NCBI GenBank assembly: GCA_002341185.1
Contig: DDNP01000026.1
Span: 123,795-187,794, forward strand
From: Candidatus Neomicrothrix sp. UBA2517
Lineage (GTDB): Bacteria > Actinomycetota > Acidimicrobiia > Acidimicrobiales > UBA8592
Direction of reading: 5' to 3'
DNA: 64,000 bases
A program made the position numbers and the translations under genes. A model generated the notes under the pieces. The model searched no databases, was not told where the DNA came from, and saw only the letters and a program-made list of their open reading frames with translations. Below, in pieces: positions 42,280 through 51,697 of the stretch; position 1 is the first letter of the stretch; each line of letters opens with the position of its first letter.

Positions 42280-44685
42280 ATGAAAGTTTTATTATCTTGG
42301 CTAAAGGAATTCATTCCCGACCTAGATCGTGACCCCGAAGAAATCGGTGAGAAACTCAGTGCTTTGGGGTTGGCAGTTGAATCCATGGAAGTTGTGGGAA
42401 GTGAACTTTCGGGAGTTGTTGTCGGAAAAGTTCTGGATTTACGTCCCCACCCGAATGCTGAGCGTATCCAACTCGTAGATGTAGACCTAGGGAATGGAGA
42501 AGCTACTCAGATATGCTGCGGGGCGTTCAACATGCATATTGGCGATGTTATCCCCGTAGCAACAGTGGGGAGTATTCTGCCCGATGGGATGGAGATAGCT
42601 CAGCGGAAATTGCGTGGAGAGGTATCCAACGGTATGTGTTGCTCGGCAAGTGAGATTGGTTTGGGCGATGACAGCGACGGAATTATGATTCTGTCTGAAA
42701 ATGATCCGGATCGCGAATGGGATATTGGAGGTTCAGTATCGGATACTTTAGGATTAGAATCTGACATTCTTTGGGATCTTGAAGTTAATGCCAATCGACC
42801 CGATGCCATGAGTGTTTCAGGCGTTGCAAGAGATTTGGCTGCATCTTTAGGGCTTTTTTTCGAATTCCCTATGGATCGTACCGAAAACCCGAAAGCAATA
42901 CTTGAGGCTGGTATCCAAATCGAGATAGAAGACCCAACCTTGTGCGGCAGGTTTTTAGTTTGCGTTATGAAGGGTATAAATGTAGCACCCTCCCCTCAAT
43001 GGCTCCAGAATAGGCTCATTCATCTCGGGATGAGGCCAATAAATAATGTTGTTGACATATCTAACTATGTGATGCTTGAATTGGGTCAGCCAAATCACAC
43101 GTATGATCTTAATAAAATAAAAGGGAGTCGTTTGGGGACTCGTCGAGCAAAAGCTGGTGAAAGGCTATTGACGCTTGATGATGCAGAGCGCACTCTGTCT
43201 GAAATTGATGGGGTTATCGTCGATGGCGATGATAATCCTGTCGGAATAGCTGGAATTATGGGCGGAGCCTCAAGTGAGATTTCCGAGTCAACAACGGACA
43301 TAATTATTGAAGTAGCTTGGTGGGACCCTCCGTCAATTTCTCGAAGTGTAAAGAATTTAAATCTTATGAGTGAAGCCTCAATGCGCTTTCGGAGAGGGGC
43401 TGATTACGGCACCAATATGGAGCGGGCACTCAATAGAGTGGTTGAACTCCTCAGCGAGACATGTGAACCAGAGATATCTAAACTTTTAGAAGCGAAAGGA
43501 AATCTCCCTGATACAAGTCCTGTCGGTGTATCTAACCAAAGGGTAAATGGACTCCTTGGTACGTCGCTTACCAGTGAGGAAATGATGGATTTGCTTCAAT
43601 CTATTGGATTTGAATCTCAGGAATTAATTTCCGAAGAGGAGGATGAAAATTCATCACCAAATAGTTTCAAAGTGAATGTGCCTTCATGGAGATGGGACAC
43701 GCAAACCGAGACAGACCTTGCTGAAGAAATAGCTCGGACTTTCGGGTATGAAAGGATAGATAGAACCATTCCGCGGGGTCCATTTACAGGACAGTTGAGC
43801 CGGTTTCAGAAAGGAAGAAGAACAGTAAGGCAGATACTTATCGGAGCAGGTTGCGATGAAACAATGCCGATGCCGTTCCTTGCTCCTGGAGATCTAGAAA
43901 ACGCAGGACTCTCAAGCACTGCAATCTCAATTTCAAACCCACTTGTTCAAGAAGAATCACTCCTGAGGACTTCCCTCATGCCTGGTCAGCTAAAAATAAT
44001 TTCATATAATCAATCGCACAGAATAAAGAAACTCAAATTCTTTGAAATAGGGCATGTATACCTTCCAAGTGACGGCGGCCCGCCGCTGCCTGACGAGCGA
44101 GAATACCTTTCTATTTCCATCGCAGAGGGTGATGCAGCCGAAATTGTTGCAATCTTGGACCTGCTAAGTCTAACGATGGCCTTTCCTAACACGCAGCTGA
44201 AACAACAAGAAATAGACGGATTGCATCCTGGTCGCTCAGCCCAAGTTTTTGTTGCCGGCCAAAACAGGGGAGCAGTCGGAGAAGTAGACCCACGAGTGCT
44301 CAGAAACTACGGCATTGATGGTTCAGTTGCATGGCTTGAGTTGGATCTTGGGTCAATCCTCACAGGTTCATTCGGAAAGAAAAAATACAAAAGCGTCTCA
44401 AAGTACCCCTCAAGCGATATTGATTTAGCATTTGAGGTTCCAGTCGATACATCATCCGCTTCCATAGCGGGATGTCTAAGAAAAGCTGGCGGCACCTACC
44501 TAAAGGAAATTGGGTTATTCGACTCTTACAAGGCTGATGCAGTGAGTGAAGGGTTTAGAAGCCTCGCATACAGTCTGCGCTTCCAATCGGACGAAGGAAC
44601 ACTTACAGATACTGAAGTCAGTGAATTGCGCGCAGCCTGCATAACTGAAGTAGAAAAGAAGACCAACGCAAAGCTACGTGAATAA
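42280..44685 (+). CDS. pheT: Phenylalanyl-tRNA synthetase beta subunit
   Basis: 801 residues with the usual order: N-terminal B1 region (MKVLLSWLKEFIPDL), an EMAP-like tRNA-binding OB fold (RPHPNAERIQLVDVD near 55, with CGAFNMHIGD), the B3/4 editing domain (GRFLVCVMKGI near 225, RFRRGADYGTNMERA near 370), B5 DNA-binding-like domain, catalytic-like core (EIARTFGYERIDRT near 488), and a C-terminal anticodon-binding FDX-ACB domain (YPSSDIDLAFEVP near 708). Complete, with ordinary length. Confidence 0.96.
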   Translation: MKVLLSWLKEFIPDLDRDPEEIGEKLSALGLAVESMEVVGSELSGVVVGKVLDLRPHPNAERIQLVDVDLGNGEATQICCGAFNMHIGDVIPVATVGSILPDGMEIAQRKLRGEVSNGMCCSASEIGLGDDSDGIMILSENDPDREWDIGGSVSDTLGLESDILWDLEVNANRPDAMSVSGVARDLAASLGLFFEFPMDRTENPKAILEAGIQIEIEDPTLCGRFLVCVMKGINVAPSPQWLQNRLIHLGMRPINNVVDISNYVMLELGQPNHTYDLNKIKGSRLGTRRAKAGERLLTLDDAERTLSEIDGVIVDGDDNPVGIAGIMGGASSEISESTTDIIIEVAWWDPPSISRSVKNLNLMSEASMRFRRGADYGTNMERALNRVVELLSETCEPEISKLLEAKGNLPDTSPVGVSNQRVNGLLGTSLTSEEMMDLLQSIGFESQELISEEEDENSSPNSFKVNVPSWRWDTQTETDLAEEIARTFGYERIDRTIPRGPFTGQLSRFQKGRRTVRQILIGAGCDETMPMPFLAPGDLENAGLSSTAISISNPLVQEESLLRTSLMPGQLKIISYNQSHRIKKLKFFEIGHVYLPSDGGPPLPDEREYLSISIAEGDAAEIVAILDLLSLTMAFPNTQLKQQEIDGLHPGRSAQVFVAGQNRGAVGEVDPRVLRNYGIDGSVAWLELDLGSILTGSFGKKKYKSVSKYPSSDIDLAFEVPVDTSSASIAGCLRKAGGTYLKEIGLFDSYKADAVSEGFRSLAYSLRFQSDEGTLTDTEVSELRAACITEVEKKTNAKLRE

Positions 44686-44712
44686 ATATACATATTCCTG
44701 CATAAATATGCA
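44679..44712 (+). promoter_or_regulatory. Tandem ArgR operator boxes upstream of argC
   Basis: TGAATAAATATACAT (44679-44693) and TGCATAAATATGCA (44699-44712) both resemble the ARG-box half-site pair (TGAAT-N4-ATTCA type). Their left edges are 20 nt apart, about two helical turns, as expected for a hexameric ArgR contacting two boxes. They overlap the promoter region of argC. Confidence 0.65.
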
Positions 44713-44719
44713 ATAATCG

Positions 44720-44727
44720 TATAGTAT
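44720..44727 (+). promoter_or_regulatory. -10 region of the arg operon
   Basis: Overlapping hexamers TATAGT (44720-44725) and TAGTAT (44722-44727) end 9 and 7 nt before the argC ATG at 44735. Either would give an almost leaderless transcript. The ArgR boxes lie immediately upstream, positioned to block polymerase. Confidence 0.5.
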
Positions 44728-44734
44728 ATTGAAT

Positions 44735-45769
44735 ATGAAACAAGTAGGGATATTAGGTGGGTCTGGGTACACAGGCGCAGAATTACTGAGACTTCTCACT
44801 ACTCACCCCGATTATGAGGTGAAGGTAGTCACCGGAGATAGCATGGCCGGACAGATGGTTCACGAGCTGTACCCCAGCCTCGCATTGGCATACCCAAACC
44901 TTACATATCAAGCTATGAAACCTGAGTTTATGGATGGACTTGATGCTGTCTTCTGCGCCCTACCACATGGAATCAGTCAAACTATCGTCCCCAAAATTCT
45001 CGATAACGTAGGGCATATAATTGACCTTGGTTCTGATTTCCGTTTAAAGGACCCCCAAGCGTATGTTGACTGGTACTTAATGGAACATGCCTGTCCTGAA
45101 TACCTAGCGAACTCTATTTACGGCTTGCCAGAATTATTCCGAGACGAGATCAGAGGAGGAAAGCTCATAGCGGCCACCGGATGTAATGCAGCTGCCTCAA
45201 TCCTCTCTTTGGCACCCTTTTTGAAAGAAAAGGTTATAGAGAGCACATCAATCGTCATTAATTTAATTACAGGGGTAAGTGGCGCTGGTAAACCGCCCAA
45301 AGACAACACCACTTTCTGTGCAGTTGATGAGAATGTAACACCCTACGGATTACTAACACACAGGCATACACCAGAGATAGAGCAAGCGTTGTCCGACTTC
45401 AGTGCCGAAGAAACAAAGGTGCTTTTCACACCTCATCTCGCACCAATGAATAGAGGGATTATCGCTACATCATACGGAAAAGTTACAGACTCCCTGACAA
45501 CTCAAAAAGCAATAGAAATCCTGCATGATGCTTATGGGCATGAACCATTCATTTACGTATCAGAAAATCCTCCCTCAACGAAAGCAACGCTAGGGTCTAA
45601 TGCTGTTCATATCACCGCTCGAGTCGATGAAAGAACTCAAACATTGATTTCTATCGTTACTTTAGACAACCTCGTAAAAGGAGCTTCAGGTATGGCTATC
45701 CAAAATGCGAATATTGCGATGGAAATTGAAGAAACGCTAGGCCTCCCGATAGCCGGCCTTTACCCATAA
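44735..45769 (+). CDS. argC: N-acetyl-gamma-glutamyl-phosphate reductase
   Basis: NADPH-dependent third step of arginine synthesis. The Rossmann motif VGILGGSGYTGAELLRLL opens the protein. The catalytic Cys is in AATGCNAAASILSLAP near residue 150. FTPHLAPMNRGI and the final GASGMAIQNAN are family signatures. About 344 aa. ATG at 44735 is preferred over a TTG at 44729 because the former sits right at the family start. It is the first gene of argCJBDFRGH. Confidence 0.96.
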   Translation: MKQVGILGGSGYTGAELLRLLTTHPDYEVKVVTGDSMAGQMVHELYPSLALAYPNLTYQAMKPEFMDGLDAVFCALPHGISQTIVPKILDNVGHIIDLGSDFRLKDPQAYVDWYLMEHACPEYLANSIYGLPELFRDEIRGGKLIAATGCNAAASILSLAPFLKEKVIESTSIVINLITGVSGAGKPPKDNTTFCAVDENVTPYGLLTHRHTPEIEQALSDFSAEETKVLFTPHLAPMNRGIIATSYGKVTDSLTTQKAIEILHDAYGHEPFIYVSENPPSTKATLGSNAVHITARVDERTQTLISIVTLDNLVKGASGMAIQNANIAMEIEETLGLPIAGLYP

Positions 45770-45773
45770 AACC

Positions 45774-46988
45774 ATGACTATTTCACCGCTCGCACCTAAA
45801 GATTTTCCTGATATGCCCAATGTTCCAGGCATCAGTATTGCAACGGCACATAGCGGCATGCGATACGAAAACAGAGATGATTTATGTCTGATCACCATGG
45901 AAGATGAAACACGCGTAGCAGGAGTTTTCACAAAATCACTATGTCCATCGGCGCCCGTCGACTGGTGCAAGGAGAATCTCCAGTACGGCTATGGAGGAGC
46001 ACTAATTTGCAATGCCGGTAATGCAAACGCATTTACGGGAGCCAAAGGCGAACAAATAGTTGAGGCGTCAGCAACGGTGCTTTCCGAAAGTCTCTCAATC
46101 TCCAAAGACCACATCTATCTCGCATCTACAGGAGTAATAGGGGAAGCTTTTGAACCCATTGAACTTACGAATCATTTTGATCAAATGGTAGAAAGCCTCG
46201 AAGCGTCCGGGCCAGGATCATGGAAGGAAGCTGCCAAAGCAATTACCACAACGGATACTTTCCCCAAAGGGTCAACAGCTAAAATCAAAGGAACAGATGC
46301 AGTTGTGGCAGGGATAGCTAAAGGGAGCGGAATGATTGCACCTGATATGGCAACTATGCTTGCTTTCATTTTCACTGATCTCAAGATCAGCCACGATGAC
46401 TTGCAGAAAGTAGTTGAGGAGACCGCAAGTAACAGCTTTAACTGCATAACAGTTGATTCAGACACGTCAACCAGTGACTCCGTTCTAGTTTTTGCAACCG
46501 GTAAATCTCAATACACATGGGACAAAAACTCCGAAGCATTTGCTGCAGCGCTTCAACTTGTGTTCAAAGATTTGGCGCACCAAATTGTTAAAGATGGCGA
46601 AGGCGCCACAAAGTTCGTTGAGATAGAAGTAACCGGAGCTGAAACTATTCTTGCTGCAAAAAAAATTGCAATGAGTATCGCGAATTCACCGCTCGTAAAG
46701 ACAGCGATAGCAGCTGAAGACGCCAACTGGGGACGGATCATTATGGCAGTTGGCAAATCAGGAGAAAAAGCGAATAGAGACCTTCTCCGTATTTGGATTG
46801 GTGACGAGCTAGTAGCTGAGAAAGGGCAACAAAATGCCTCTTATAGTGAAATGAGAGCCACACAGCATCTCCAAAACGATAACGTAAAAATCCGTGCTGA
46901 CATCGGGGTGGGTACTAGTCAAGCAACGGTGTGGACATGTGACCTAACAGAACGGTATATCGAAATCAATGCAGGATATAGATCGTAG
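45774..46988 (+). CDS. argJ: Glutamate N-acetyltransferase ArgJ (possibly bifunctional)
   Basis: Transfers acetyl from N-acetylornithine to glutamate (cyclic pathway) and possibly also uses acetyl-CoA. The autoprocessing site KGSGMIAPDMATMLAF, with Thr as the new N-terminal nucleophile, lies near residue 180-195. CNAGNANAFTG forms part of the active site. The presence of argJ and absence of argE or argA indicate the acetyl-recycling route. 404 aa, normal. It is 4 nt after argC. Confidence 0.95.
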   Translation: MTISPLAPKDFPDMPNVPGISIATAHSGMRYENRDDLCLITMEDETRVAGVFTKSLCPSAPVDWCKENLQYGYGGALICNAGNANAFTGAKGEQIVEASATVLSESLSISKDHIYLASTGVIGEAFEPIELTNHFDQMVESLEASGPGSWKEAAKAITTTDTFPKGSTAKIKGTDAVVAGIAKGSGMIAPDMATMLAFIFTDLKISHDDLQKVVEETASNSFNCITVDSDTSTSDSVLVFATGKSQYTWDKNSEAFAAALQLVFKDLAHQIVKDGEGATKFVEIEVTGAETILAAKKIAMSIANSPLVKTAIAAEDANWGRIIMAVGKSGEKANRDLLRIWIGDELVAEKGQQNASYSEMRATQHLQNDNVKIRADIGVGTSQATVWTCDLTERYIEINAGYRS

Positions 46989-46995
46989 GAACGCC

Positions 46996-47874
46996 ATGAA
47001 CAAAGTAGGAATCAAAGATTATCTCCCAGCTGACCGTGCGCAAGTCCTCATTGAGGCTCTGCCATATATACAGCGCTTCTCTGAAAGAGTCGTACTCATC
47101 AAAATAGGCGGAAGTACCCTGGTAGATCAGACGTTATTTGATCGCTTAGCCGAAGACGTTGTGCTACTGCATTCAGTCGGAATAAAGCCAATTATCGTAC
47201 ATGGGGGAGGTCCTCAAATAGGACATGAATTAAGACTCGCTGGTAAAGAAACTAGTTTTATCGATGGCCTACGTGTGACAGATCAGGAAACCCTAAAAAT
47301 CGTCAGCAAAGTTCTCAAAGGTCAAGTCGGAAGGCGAATAGTTGACTCGATAATATCACTAGGCGGTCCAGCGGTTAGTTTAAGTGGCGAGACTGAGAAC
47401 TTGATCTCAGTAACGCCAATCAATAAAGAATTGGGTTTCGTAGGAAAAATAACTGACATTGCCCCTCATTCACTCAATGCGATCATTGAAGCTGGCCAAA
47501 TTCCGATCATATCAACGCTTGGTATCGACGAAAAAGGCCAAAGTTACAACATAAACGCAGATACAGCTGCAGGTGCTCTAGCTGGCGCATTGCAAGTTCA
47601 AAAAGTCATATACCTCTCAGATGTTCCAGGACTTCTCTCAGATAAAGACGATGTAAATACTCTAATTTCTAGTGCTACAACATTAGAGGTCGAAGGAATG
47701 ATCGCCTCAAAGGGCGTATCTGACGGAATGATACCAAAAGTTAACTCCTGCATTGATGCTTTGAGGCAAGGAGTTGGGAGCGCCCACTTGCTTGATGGCA
47801 GGATTCCTCATGTTGTTCTTCTCGAACTATTCACTGACGAGGGGATCGGGACAATGATTGCTGAGGAGGATTAA
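46996..47874 (+). CDS. argB: Acetylglutamate kinase
   Basis: Phosphorylates N-acetylglutamate. VLIKIGGSTL (ATP-phosphate Lys/Gly loop), PIIVHGGGPQI, GLRVTD and the C-terminal SDGMIPKVNSCIDAL with the second catalytic Lys are intact. About 292 aa; an N-terminal helix of about 25 residues precedes the core, as in arginine-inhibitable hexameric enzymes, so feedback control is plausible. ATG at 46996 has AGGA 5 nt upstream; an ATG at 46969 would overlap argJ. Confidence 0.95.
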   Translation: MNKVGIKDYLPADRAQVLIEALPYIQRFSERVVLIKIGGSTLVDQTLFDRLAEDVVLLHSVGIKPIIVHGGGPQIGHELRLAGKETSFIDGLRVTDQETLKIVSKVLKGQVGRRIVDSIISLGGPAVSLSGETENLISVTPINKELGFVGKITDIAPHSLNAIIEAGQIPIISTLGIDEKGQSYNINADTAAGALAGALQVQKVIYLSDVPGLLSDKDDVNTLISSATTLEVEGMIASKGVSDGMIPKVNSCIDALRQGVGSAHLLDGRIPHVVLLELFTDEGIGTMIAEED

Positions 47875-49107
47875 ATGTCATCACATGCTGAAAATATGGG
47901 AGCGGGTGGAGAGTTACAAAAGTGCCCTATTATGCCAACCTACGCTGCCCCAAGCATCATGTTCATAAGAGGAGAAGGTACAGAACTGTGGGACAGTGAG
48001 GGTAAACGTTACTTAGATTTTGTGGGAGGATTAGCAGTCCAATCGTTAGGTCATGCCAACCCTGAAATTGCAGAGGTAATAGGCGAGCAAGCTGGTAAGT
48101 TAACGCAGGTATCCAACTACTGGGCAACCGAACATGCTCATCATGTTGCTATAGAAATTGACAAAGCTGTAACAGGAAATATCAACGAGCCAAATCACAG
48201 TCCGTACAAGCCGACAGGGCAAGTTTTCTTTTGCAATTCGGGAGCAGAAGCTAACGAACTCGCCTTCAAGATTGCTCGGAAAGCAACATCAAAGAATAGG
48301 TATACGGTTTTGACTGCAACTGACTCATTTCATGGAAGGACTCTCGCAGCTTTGGCAGCTTGTGGCCAGCCCCATAAACATGAACCCTTTGCGCCCATGC
48401 CGCAGGGCTTTAGACACGTAGCGAGAGGAGATATTAAAGCTCTCAATAATGCTATTGATGAAACGACTGCAGCAGTTCACTTGGAGCCTATCCTAGGTGA
48501 AGGAGGAGTCTGGCCACATACTTCAGATTACCTCTCGAAAGCAGAAGCACTATCAAAAAACCATGGCTTATTGTTTATGGTTGATGAGGTTCAGAGCGGT
48601 TTATGCAGAACAGGGGAATGGTTTGCATTCCAGCACTATGGCTTGAACCCAGACGTTGTTTGCATAGCGAAAGCATTAGGAAACGGCTTTCCAATCGGAG
48701 CAGTGTGGGTGAAGCGAGAATTAGCAGCTTCATTTGAAGCAGGAGACCATGGAAGCACCTACGGGGGCAATCCTCTAGCAACAGCTGTGGCCCGTAAAGT
48801 CCTTGAAATCATGAAAAGAGACAACTACACCCTGAAGGCTCAGTCAATTGAAGATCAGGTCCGTGGAAGCATGTCAAAAATACCTCAGGTAGTTTCAATT
48901 CGTGGCAACGGAGCGATGCTTGCAATTGAGCTGGATCAAGCAATAAGCAAAGAAGTAGCTGCAGAAGCATCCATGAACGGTTTGCTAGTCAATCCTATAA
49001 CGCCAACGGCTTTACGATTAACGCCACCGCTCACAACATCTGCTGACCAGATACAAGAGGGAATACAAATATTGAAAGGAATACTCAATGCCCAGTCATC
49101 TTCTTGA
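47875..49107 (+). CDS. argD: Acetylornithine aminotransferase
   Basis: PLP enzyme converting N-acetylglutamate semialdehyde to N-acetylornithine. Segments are FCNSGAEANELAFKIAR (cofactor phosphate), SFHGRTLAALAACGQ, FMVDEVQSGLCRTG (PLP-ring Asp) and CIAKALGNGFPIGAVW with the Schiff-base Lys, then YGGNPLATAVA. 410 aa. A strong GGAGG lies just before the ATG and the gene abuts argB directly. Confidence 0.95.
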   Translation: MSSHAENMGAGGELQKCPIMPTYAAPSIMFIRGEGTELWDSEGKRYLDFVGGLAVQSLGHANPEIAEVIGEQAGKLTQVSNYWATEHAHHVAIEIDKAVTGNINEPNHSPYKPTGQVFFCNSGAEANELAFKIARKATSKNRYTVLTATDSFHGRTLAALAACGQPHKHEPFAPMPQGFRHVARGDIKALNNAIDETTAAVHLEPILGEGGVWPHTSDYLSKAEALSKNHGLLFMVDEVQSGLCRTGEWFAFQHYGLNPDVVCIAKALGNGFPIGAVWVKRELAASFEAGDHGSTYGGNPLATAVARKVLEIMKRDNYTLKAQSIEDQVRGSMSKIPQVVSIRGNGAMLAIELDQAISKEVAAEASMNGLLVNPITPTALRLTPPLTTSADQIQEGIQILKGILNAQSSS

Positions 49108-49984
49108 AATTGATGATCTTAGTTCAGCAGAGTTGGATAAGGTCCTCTCTCTCTCAACTCAAAGCTCCGAAGAATTACTTTTAGGTAAAGGCGCTGCTTT
49201 GCTCTTTGAAAAGCCTTCGAACCGCACACGCAATTCAATGGAAATGGCAATAGTACAGCTTGGTGGACACCCAGTGACAATTAGGCCCGATGAAGTAGGA
49301 ATTGGGAAGAGGGAAAGCACCGGAGACGTCGCAAAAACACTTTCTTGCTACCACGCACTGATAGGTGCAAGAGTATTTGATCACAAAACAGTCTCTGAGC
49401 TTTCAGCGTATTCTTCAGTGCCAGTAATCAACATGCTTTCCGATGAAGCTCATCCGCTTCAGGCGTTAGCTGACCTACTGACAATTAAACAAGAATTCGG
49501 ACAACTTAAAGGACTCAAAATCGCTTACATTGGTGACTCAAATAATGTAGCTCGCTCGCTCGCTATAGGCTCGCTCATGGCAGGGGTAGAATTCAGTGTA
49601 GCATCGCCAAAAGGTTACGAATTCTCTGAGGCCAGCCTTAAGAGAATTCAATCCGTTGGCGGTCAAATTTTGCAAACTGGTGAACCTGAAACTGCCGTAG
49701 AGGGTGCGAACGTAATCTACACAGATGTTTGGACATCAATGGGACAAGAAAAGGAAAGCGCAACTCGGCTCAGGGACTTCAACGGATTTACGGTGACAAT
49801 GGAAATGCTTTCATTAGCTGACCCTGAATCTATTTTTTTACATTGTTTACCCGCCCACCCAAATGAAGAAGTCACACAAGAGGTCCTCGACAGTTCGTAC
49901 AGCAGAATATGGAAGCAGGCTGAGAACAGAATGCATTCCGCTAGGGGAGCAATAGCCTTCCTTCTCAGCAACGAAGGGGTTTAG
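49088..49984 (+). CDS. argF: Ornithine carbamoyltransferase
   Basis: Forms citrulline from ornithine and carbamoyl phosphate. The carbamoyl-phosphate loop, usually STRTR, reads FEKPSNRTRNSMEMA near residue 40 (Thr to Asn). The usual HPCQ is HPLQALADLLTI near 125. The ornithine region VWTSMGQE and the catalytic HCLP (FLHCLPAHPNEEV) are present. 298 aa, slightly short. The variants look like a lineage form rather than decay because the rest is well kept. It overlaps argD by 20 nt. Confidence 0.93.
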   Translation: MPSHLLEIDDLSSAELDKVLSLSTQSSEELLLGKGAALLFEKPSNRTRNSMEMAIVQLGGHPVTIRPDEVGIGKRESTGDVAKTLSCYHALIGARVFDHKTVSELSAYSSVPVINMLSDEAHPLQALADLLTIKQEFGQLKGLKIAYIGDSNNVARSLAIGSLMAGVEFSVASPKGYEFSEASLKRIQSVGGQILQTGEPETAVEGANVIYTDVWTSMGQEKESATRLRDFNGFTVTMEMLSLADPESIFLHCLPAHPNEEVTQEVLDSSYSRIWKQAENRMHSARGAIAFLLSNEGV

Positions 49985-49985
49985 T

Positions 49986-50450
49986 ATGAAAAAGCAACGC
50001 CAGCACTTAATAACGCAATTGCTAGCTGAAAACTTTGTGAGTTCACAGGAACAACTAATTTCTTTTCTAAAAGATCACGAAATAAACGCAACGCAAGCGA
50101 CAGTATCTAGAGACTTAGATGAACTGGGATCAGTTATGGTACGGGTCAGTGGCGGTGCAATGGTCTACGCAATTCCTGAACTCCCTAGCGAGAGGCATGT
50201 TCATGAAAACCATCTGAAACGTGTCTTAGGCGAGTGGGTCGTTGAAATAGGAGTCTCAGGTAACATAGTAATGTTAAGGACACCTCCGGGTTCAGCTCAT
50301 GTAGTCGCCTCTGCGTTGGACAGAGCTGGATTGGAATCTGTCCTCGGAACAGTCGCTGGTGATGATACTGTCATGGTGGTGGCTAGCCATACGTGGTCAG
50401 GGCAAGACTTATCTGAATCGCTAACGGAACTATCGGGATTAGAGCAATAA
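49986..50450 (+). CDS. argR: Arginine repressor ArgR
   Basis: Arginine-dependent regulator. The N-terminal winged helix carries the recognition segment INATQATVSRDLDELGSV (residues about 33-50). The C-terminal oligomerisation/arginine-binding domain ends in the typical GTVAGDDTVMVVA near 125. 154 aa, normal. Encoded within the operon it should control; its likely operators are the two boxes before argC. It begins 1 nt after argF. Confidence 0.94.
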   Translation: MKKQRQHLITQLLAENFVSSQEQLISFLKDHEINATQATVSRDLDELGSVMVRVSGGAMVYAIPELPSERHVHENHLKRVLGEWVVEIGVSGNIVMLRTPPGSAHVVASALDRAGLESVLGTVAGDDTVMVVASHTWSGQDLSESLTELSGLEQ

Positions 50451-50459
50451 AGGAAAATC

Positions 50460-51680
50460 ATGAATATTACTAAAGTAGTTCTGGCTTACTCAGGCGGATT
50501 AGACACATCAATTATCCTCAGATGGTTGCAAGAAACTTATAACTGTGAGGTAGTTACCTTCACGGCTGATATTGGCCAAGGTGAAGAAGTCGAGCCGGCT
50601 CGTGCCAAGGCACTCGCAATGGGAATTCCGGACAGTGCAATATTTATTGAAGATCTTCAAGAGGAATTTGTCGCGGATTTTGTATTCCCAATGTTCAGAG
50701 CGAATGCAATTTATGAAGGGGAGTATCTTCTCGGAACGTCCATCGCTCGACCCCTGATAGCGAAGAGACTTGTTGAAATAGCTCAAGAAACAAATGCTGA
50801 CGCCATTAGTCATGGTGCAACTGGCAAAGGCAATGACCAAGTGCGTTTTGAACTAGGCGCCTATGCCCTCAACCCCAATATTCATGTAATCGCTCCATGG
50901 CGGGAATGGTCCCTTGGGTCTCGTGAATCCTTAATGAAGTATGCGAAAGAGCATGGAATACCGGTTGAAATGAAGAGAGGGAAAGAATCACCTTTCTCAA
51001 TGGACGCAAACCTCCTACACATATCCTATGAAGGCGGCCCACTAGAGGACCCGTGGACTCAACCTCCTGAAGAAATGTGGAGATGGTCTATGAGTCCAGA
51101 AGCGGCTCCGAATGAAGCTACTTTCCTTGAGCTTGAGTACGAATACGGAGACATCGTTGCAATTGATGGACAAAGAATGAGTCCTGCAAAAATTCTTCAA
51201 ACTCTCAACCAAATAGCTGGAGCTAATGGGATAGGGCGATTAGACATCGTCGAGAACCGCTACGTCGGTATGAAGTCTCGTGGAGCATATGAAACTCCTG
51301 GTGGCACTGTCATGCTCAAGGCACACAGAGCGATTGAAAGCCTGACCCTTGATCGTGAAGTTGCTCACTTGAAAGATGAATTAATGCCGAAATATGCAAG
51401 TTTGATTTATAACGGGTTTTGGTGGAGCCCCGAGAGAGAAATGCTCCAAGTGGCGATAGACCACACCCAACAGCAAGTAAATGGAGAGGTGAGAGTCAAA
51501 CTTTTCAAAGGAAATGTAGAAATTGTAGGGAGACGAAGCTCGCAATCCCTTTTCGATGAAAAGATAGCAACCTTTGAAGAGGATGATGGAGCGTATAACC
51601 AAGCTGACGCTGAAGGGTTTATTAAGCTGAACGCACTGAGGCTTAGAACTCTCGCATTAAAGAGATCTAAAGACTCATAA
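50460..51680 (+). CDS. argG: Argininosuccinate synthase
   Basis: ATP-dependent ligation of citrulline and aspartate. The PP-loop VVLAYSGGLDTSIILRWL is at the N-terminus. ADIGQGEEVEPA, SHGATGKGNDQVRFEL near 120, and IVENRYVGMKSRGAYETPGG near 265 are all family signatures. 406 aa. AAAGGA precedes the ATG. It is followed by argH after 17 nt. Confidence 0.97.
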   Translation: MNITKVVLAYSGGLDTSIILRWLQETYNCEVVTFTADIGQGEEVEPARAKALAMGIPDSAIFIEDLQEEFVADFVFPMFRANAIYEGEYLLGTSIARPLIAKRLVEIAQETNADAISHGATGKGNDQVRFELGAYALNPNIHVIAPWREWSLGSRESLMKYAKEHGIPVEMKRGKESPFSMDANLLHISYEGGPLEDPWTQPPEEMWRWSMSPEAAPNEATFLELEYEYGDIVAIDGQRMSPAKILQTLNQIAGANGIGRLDIVENRYVGMKSRGAYETPGGTVMLKAHRAIESLTLDREVAHLKDELMPKYASLIYNGFWWSPEREMLQVAIDHTQQQVNGEVRVKLFKGNVEIVGRRSSQSLFDEKIATFEEDDGAYNQADAEGFIKLNALRLRTLALKRSKDS

Positions 51681-51697
51681 AGGACTGGAGATACAGA

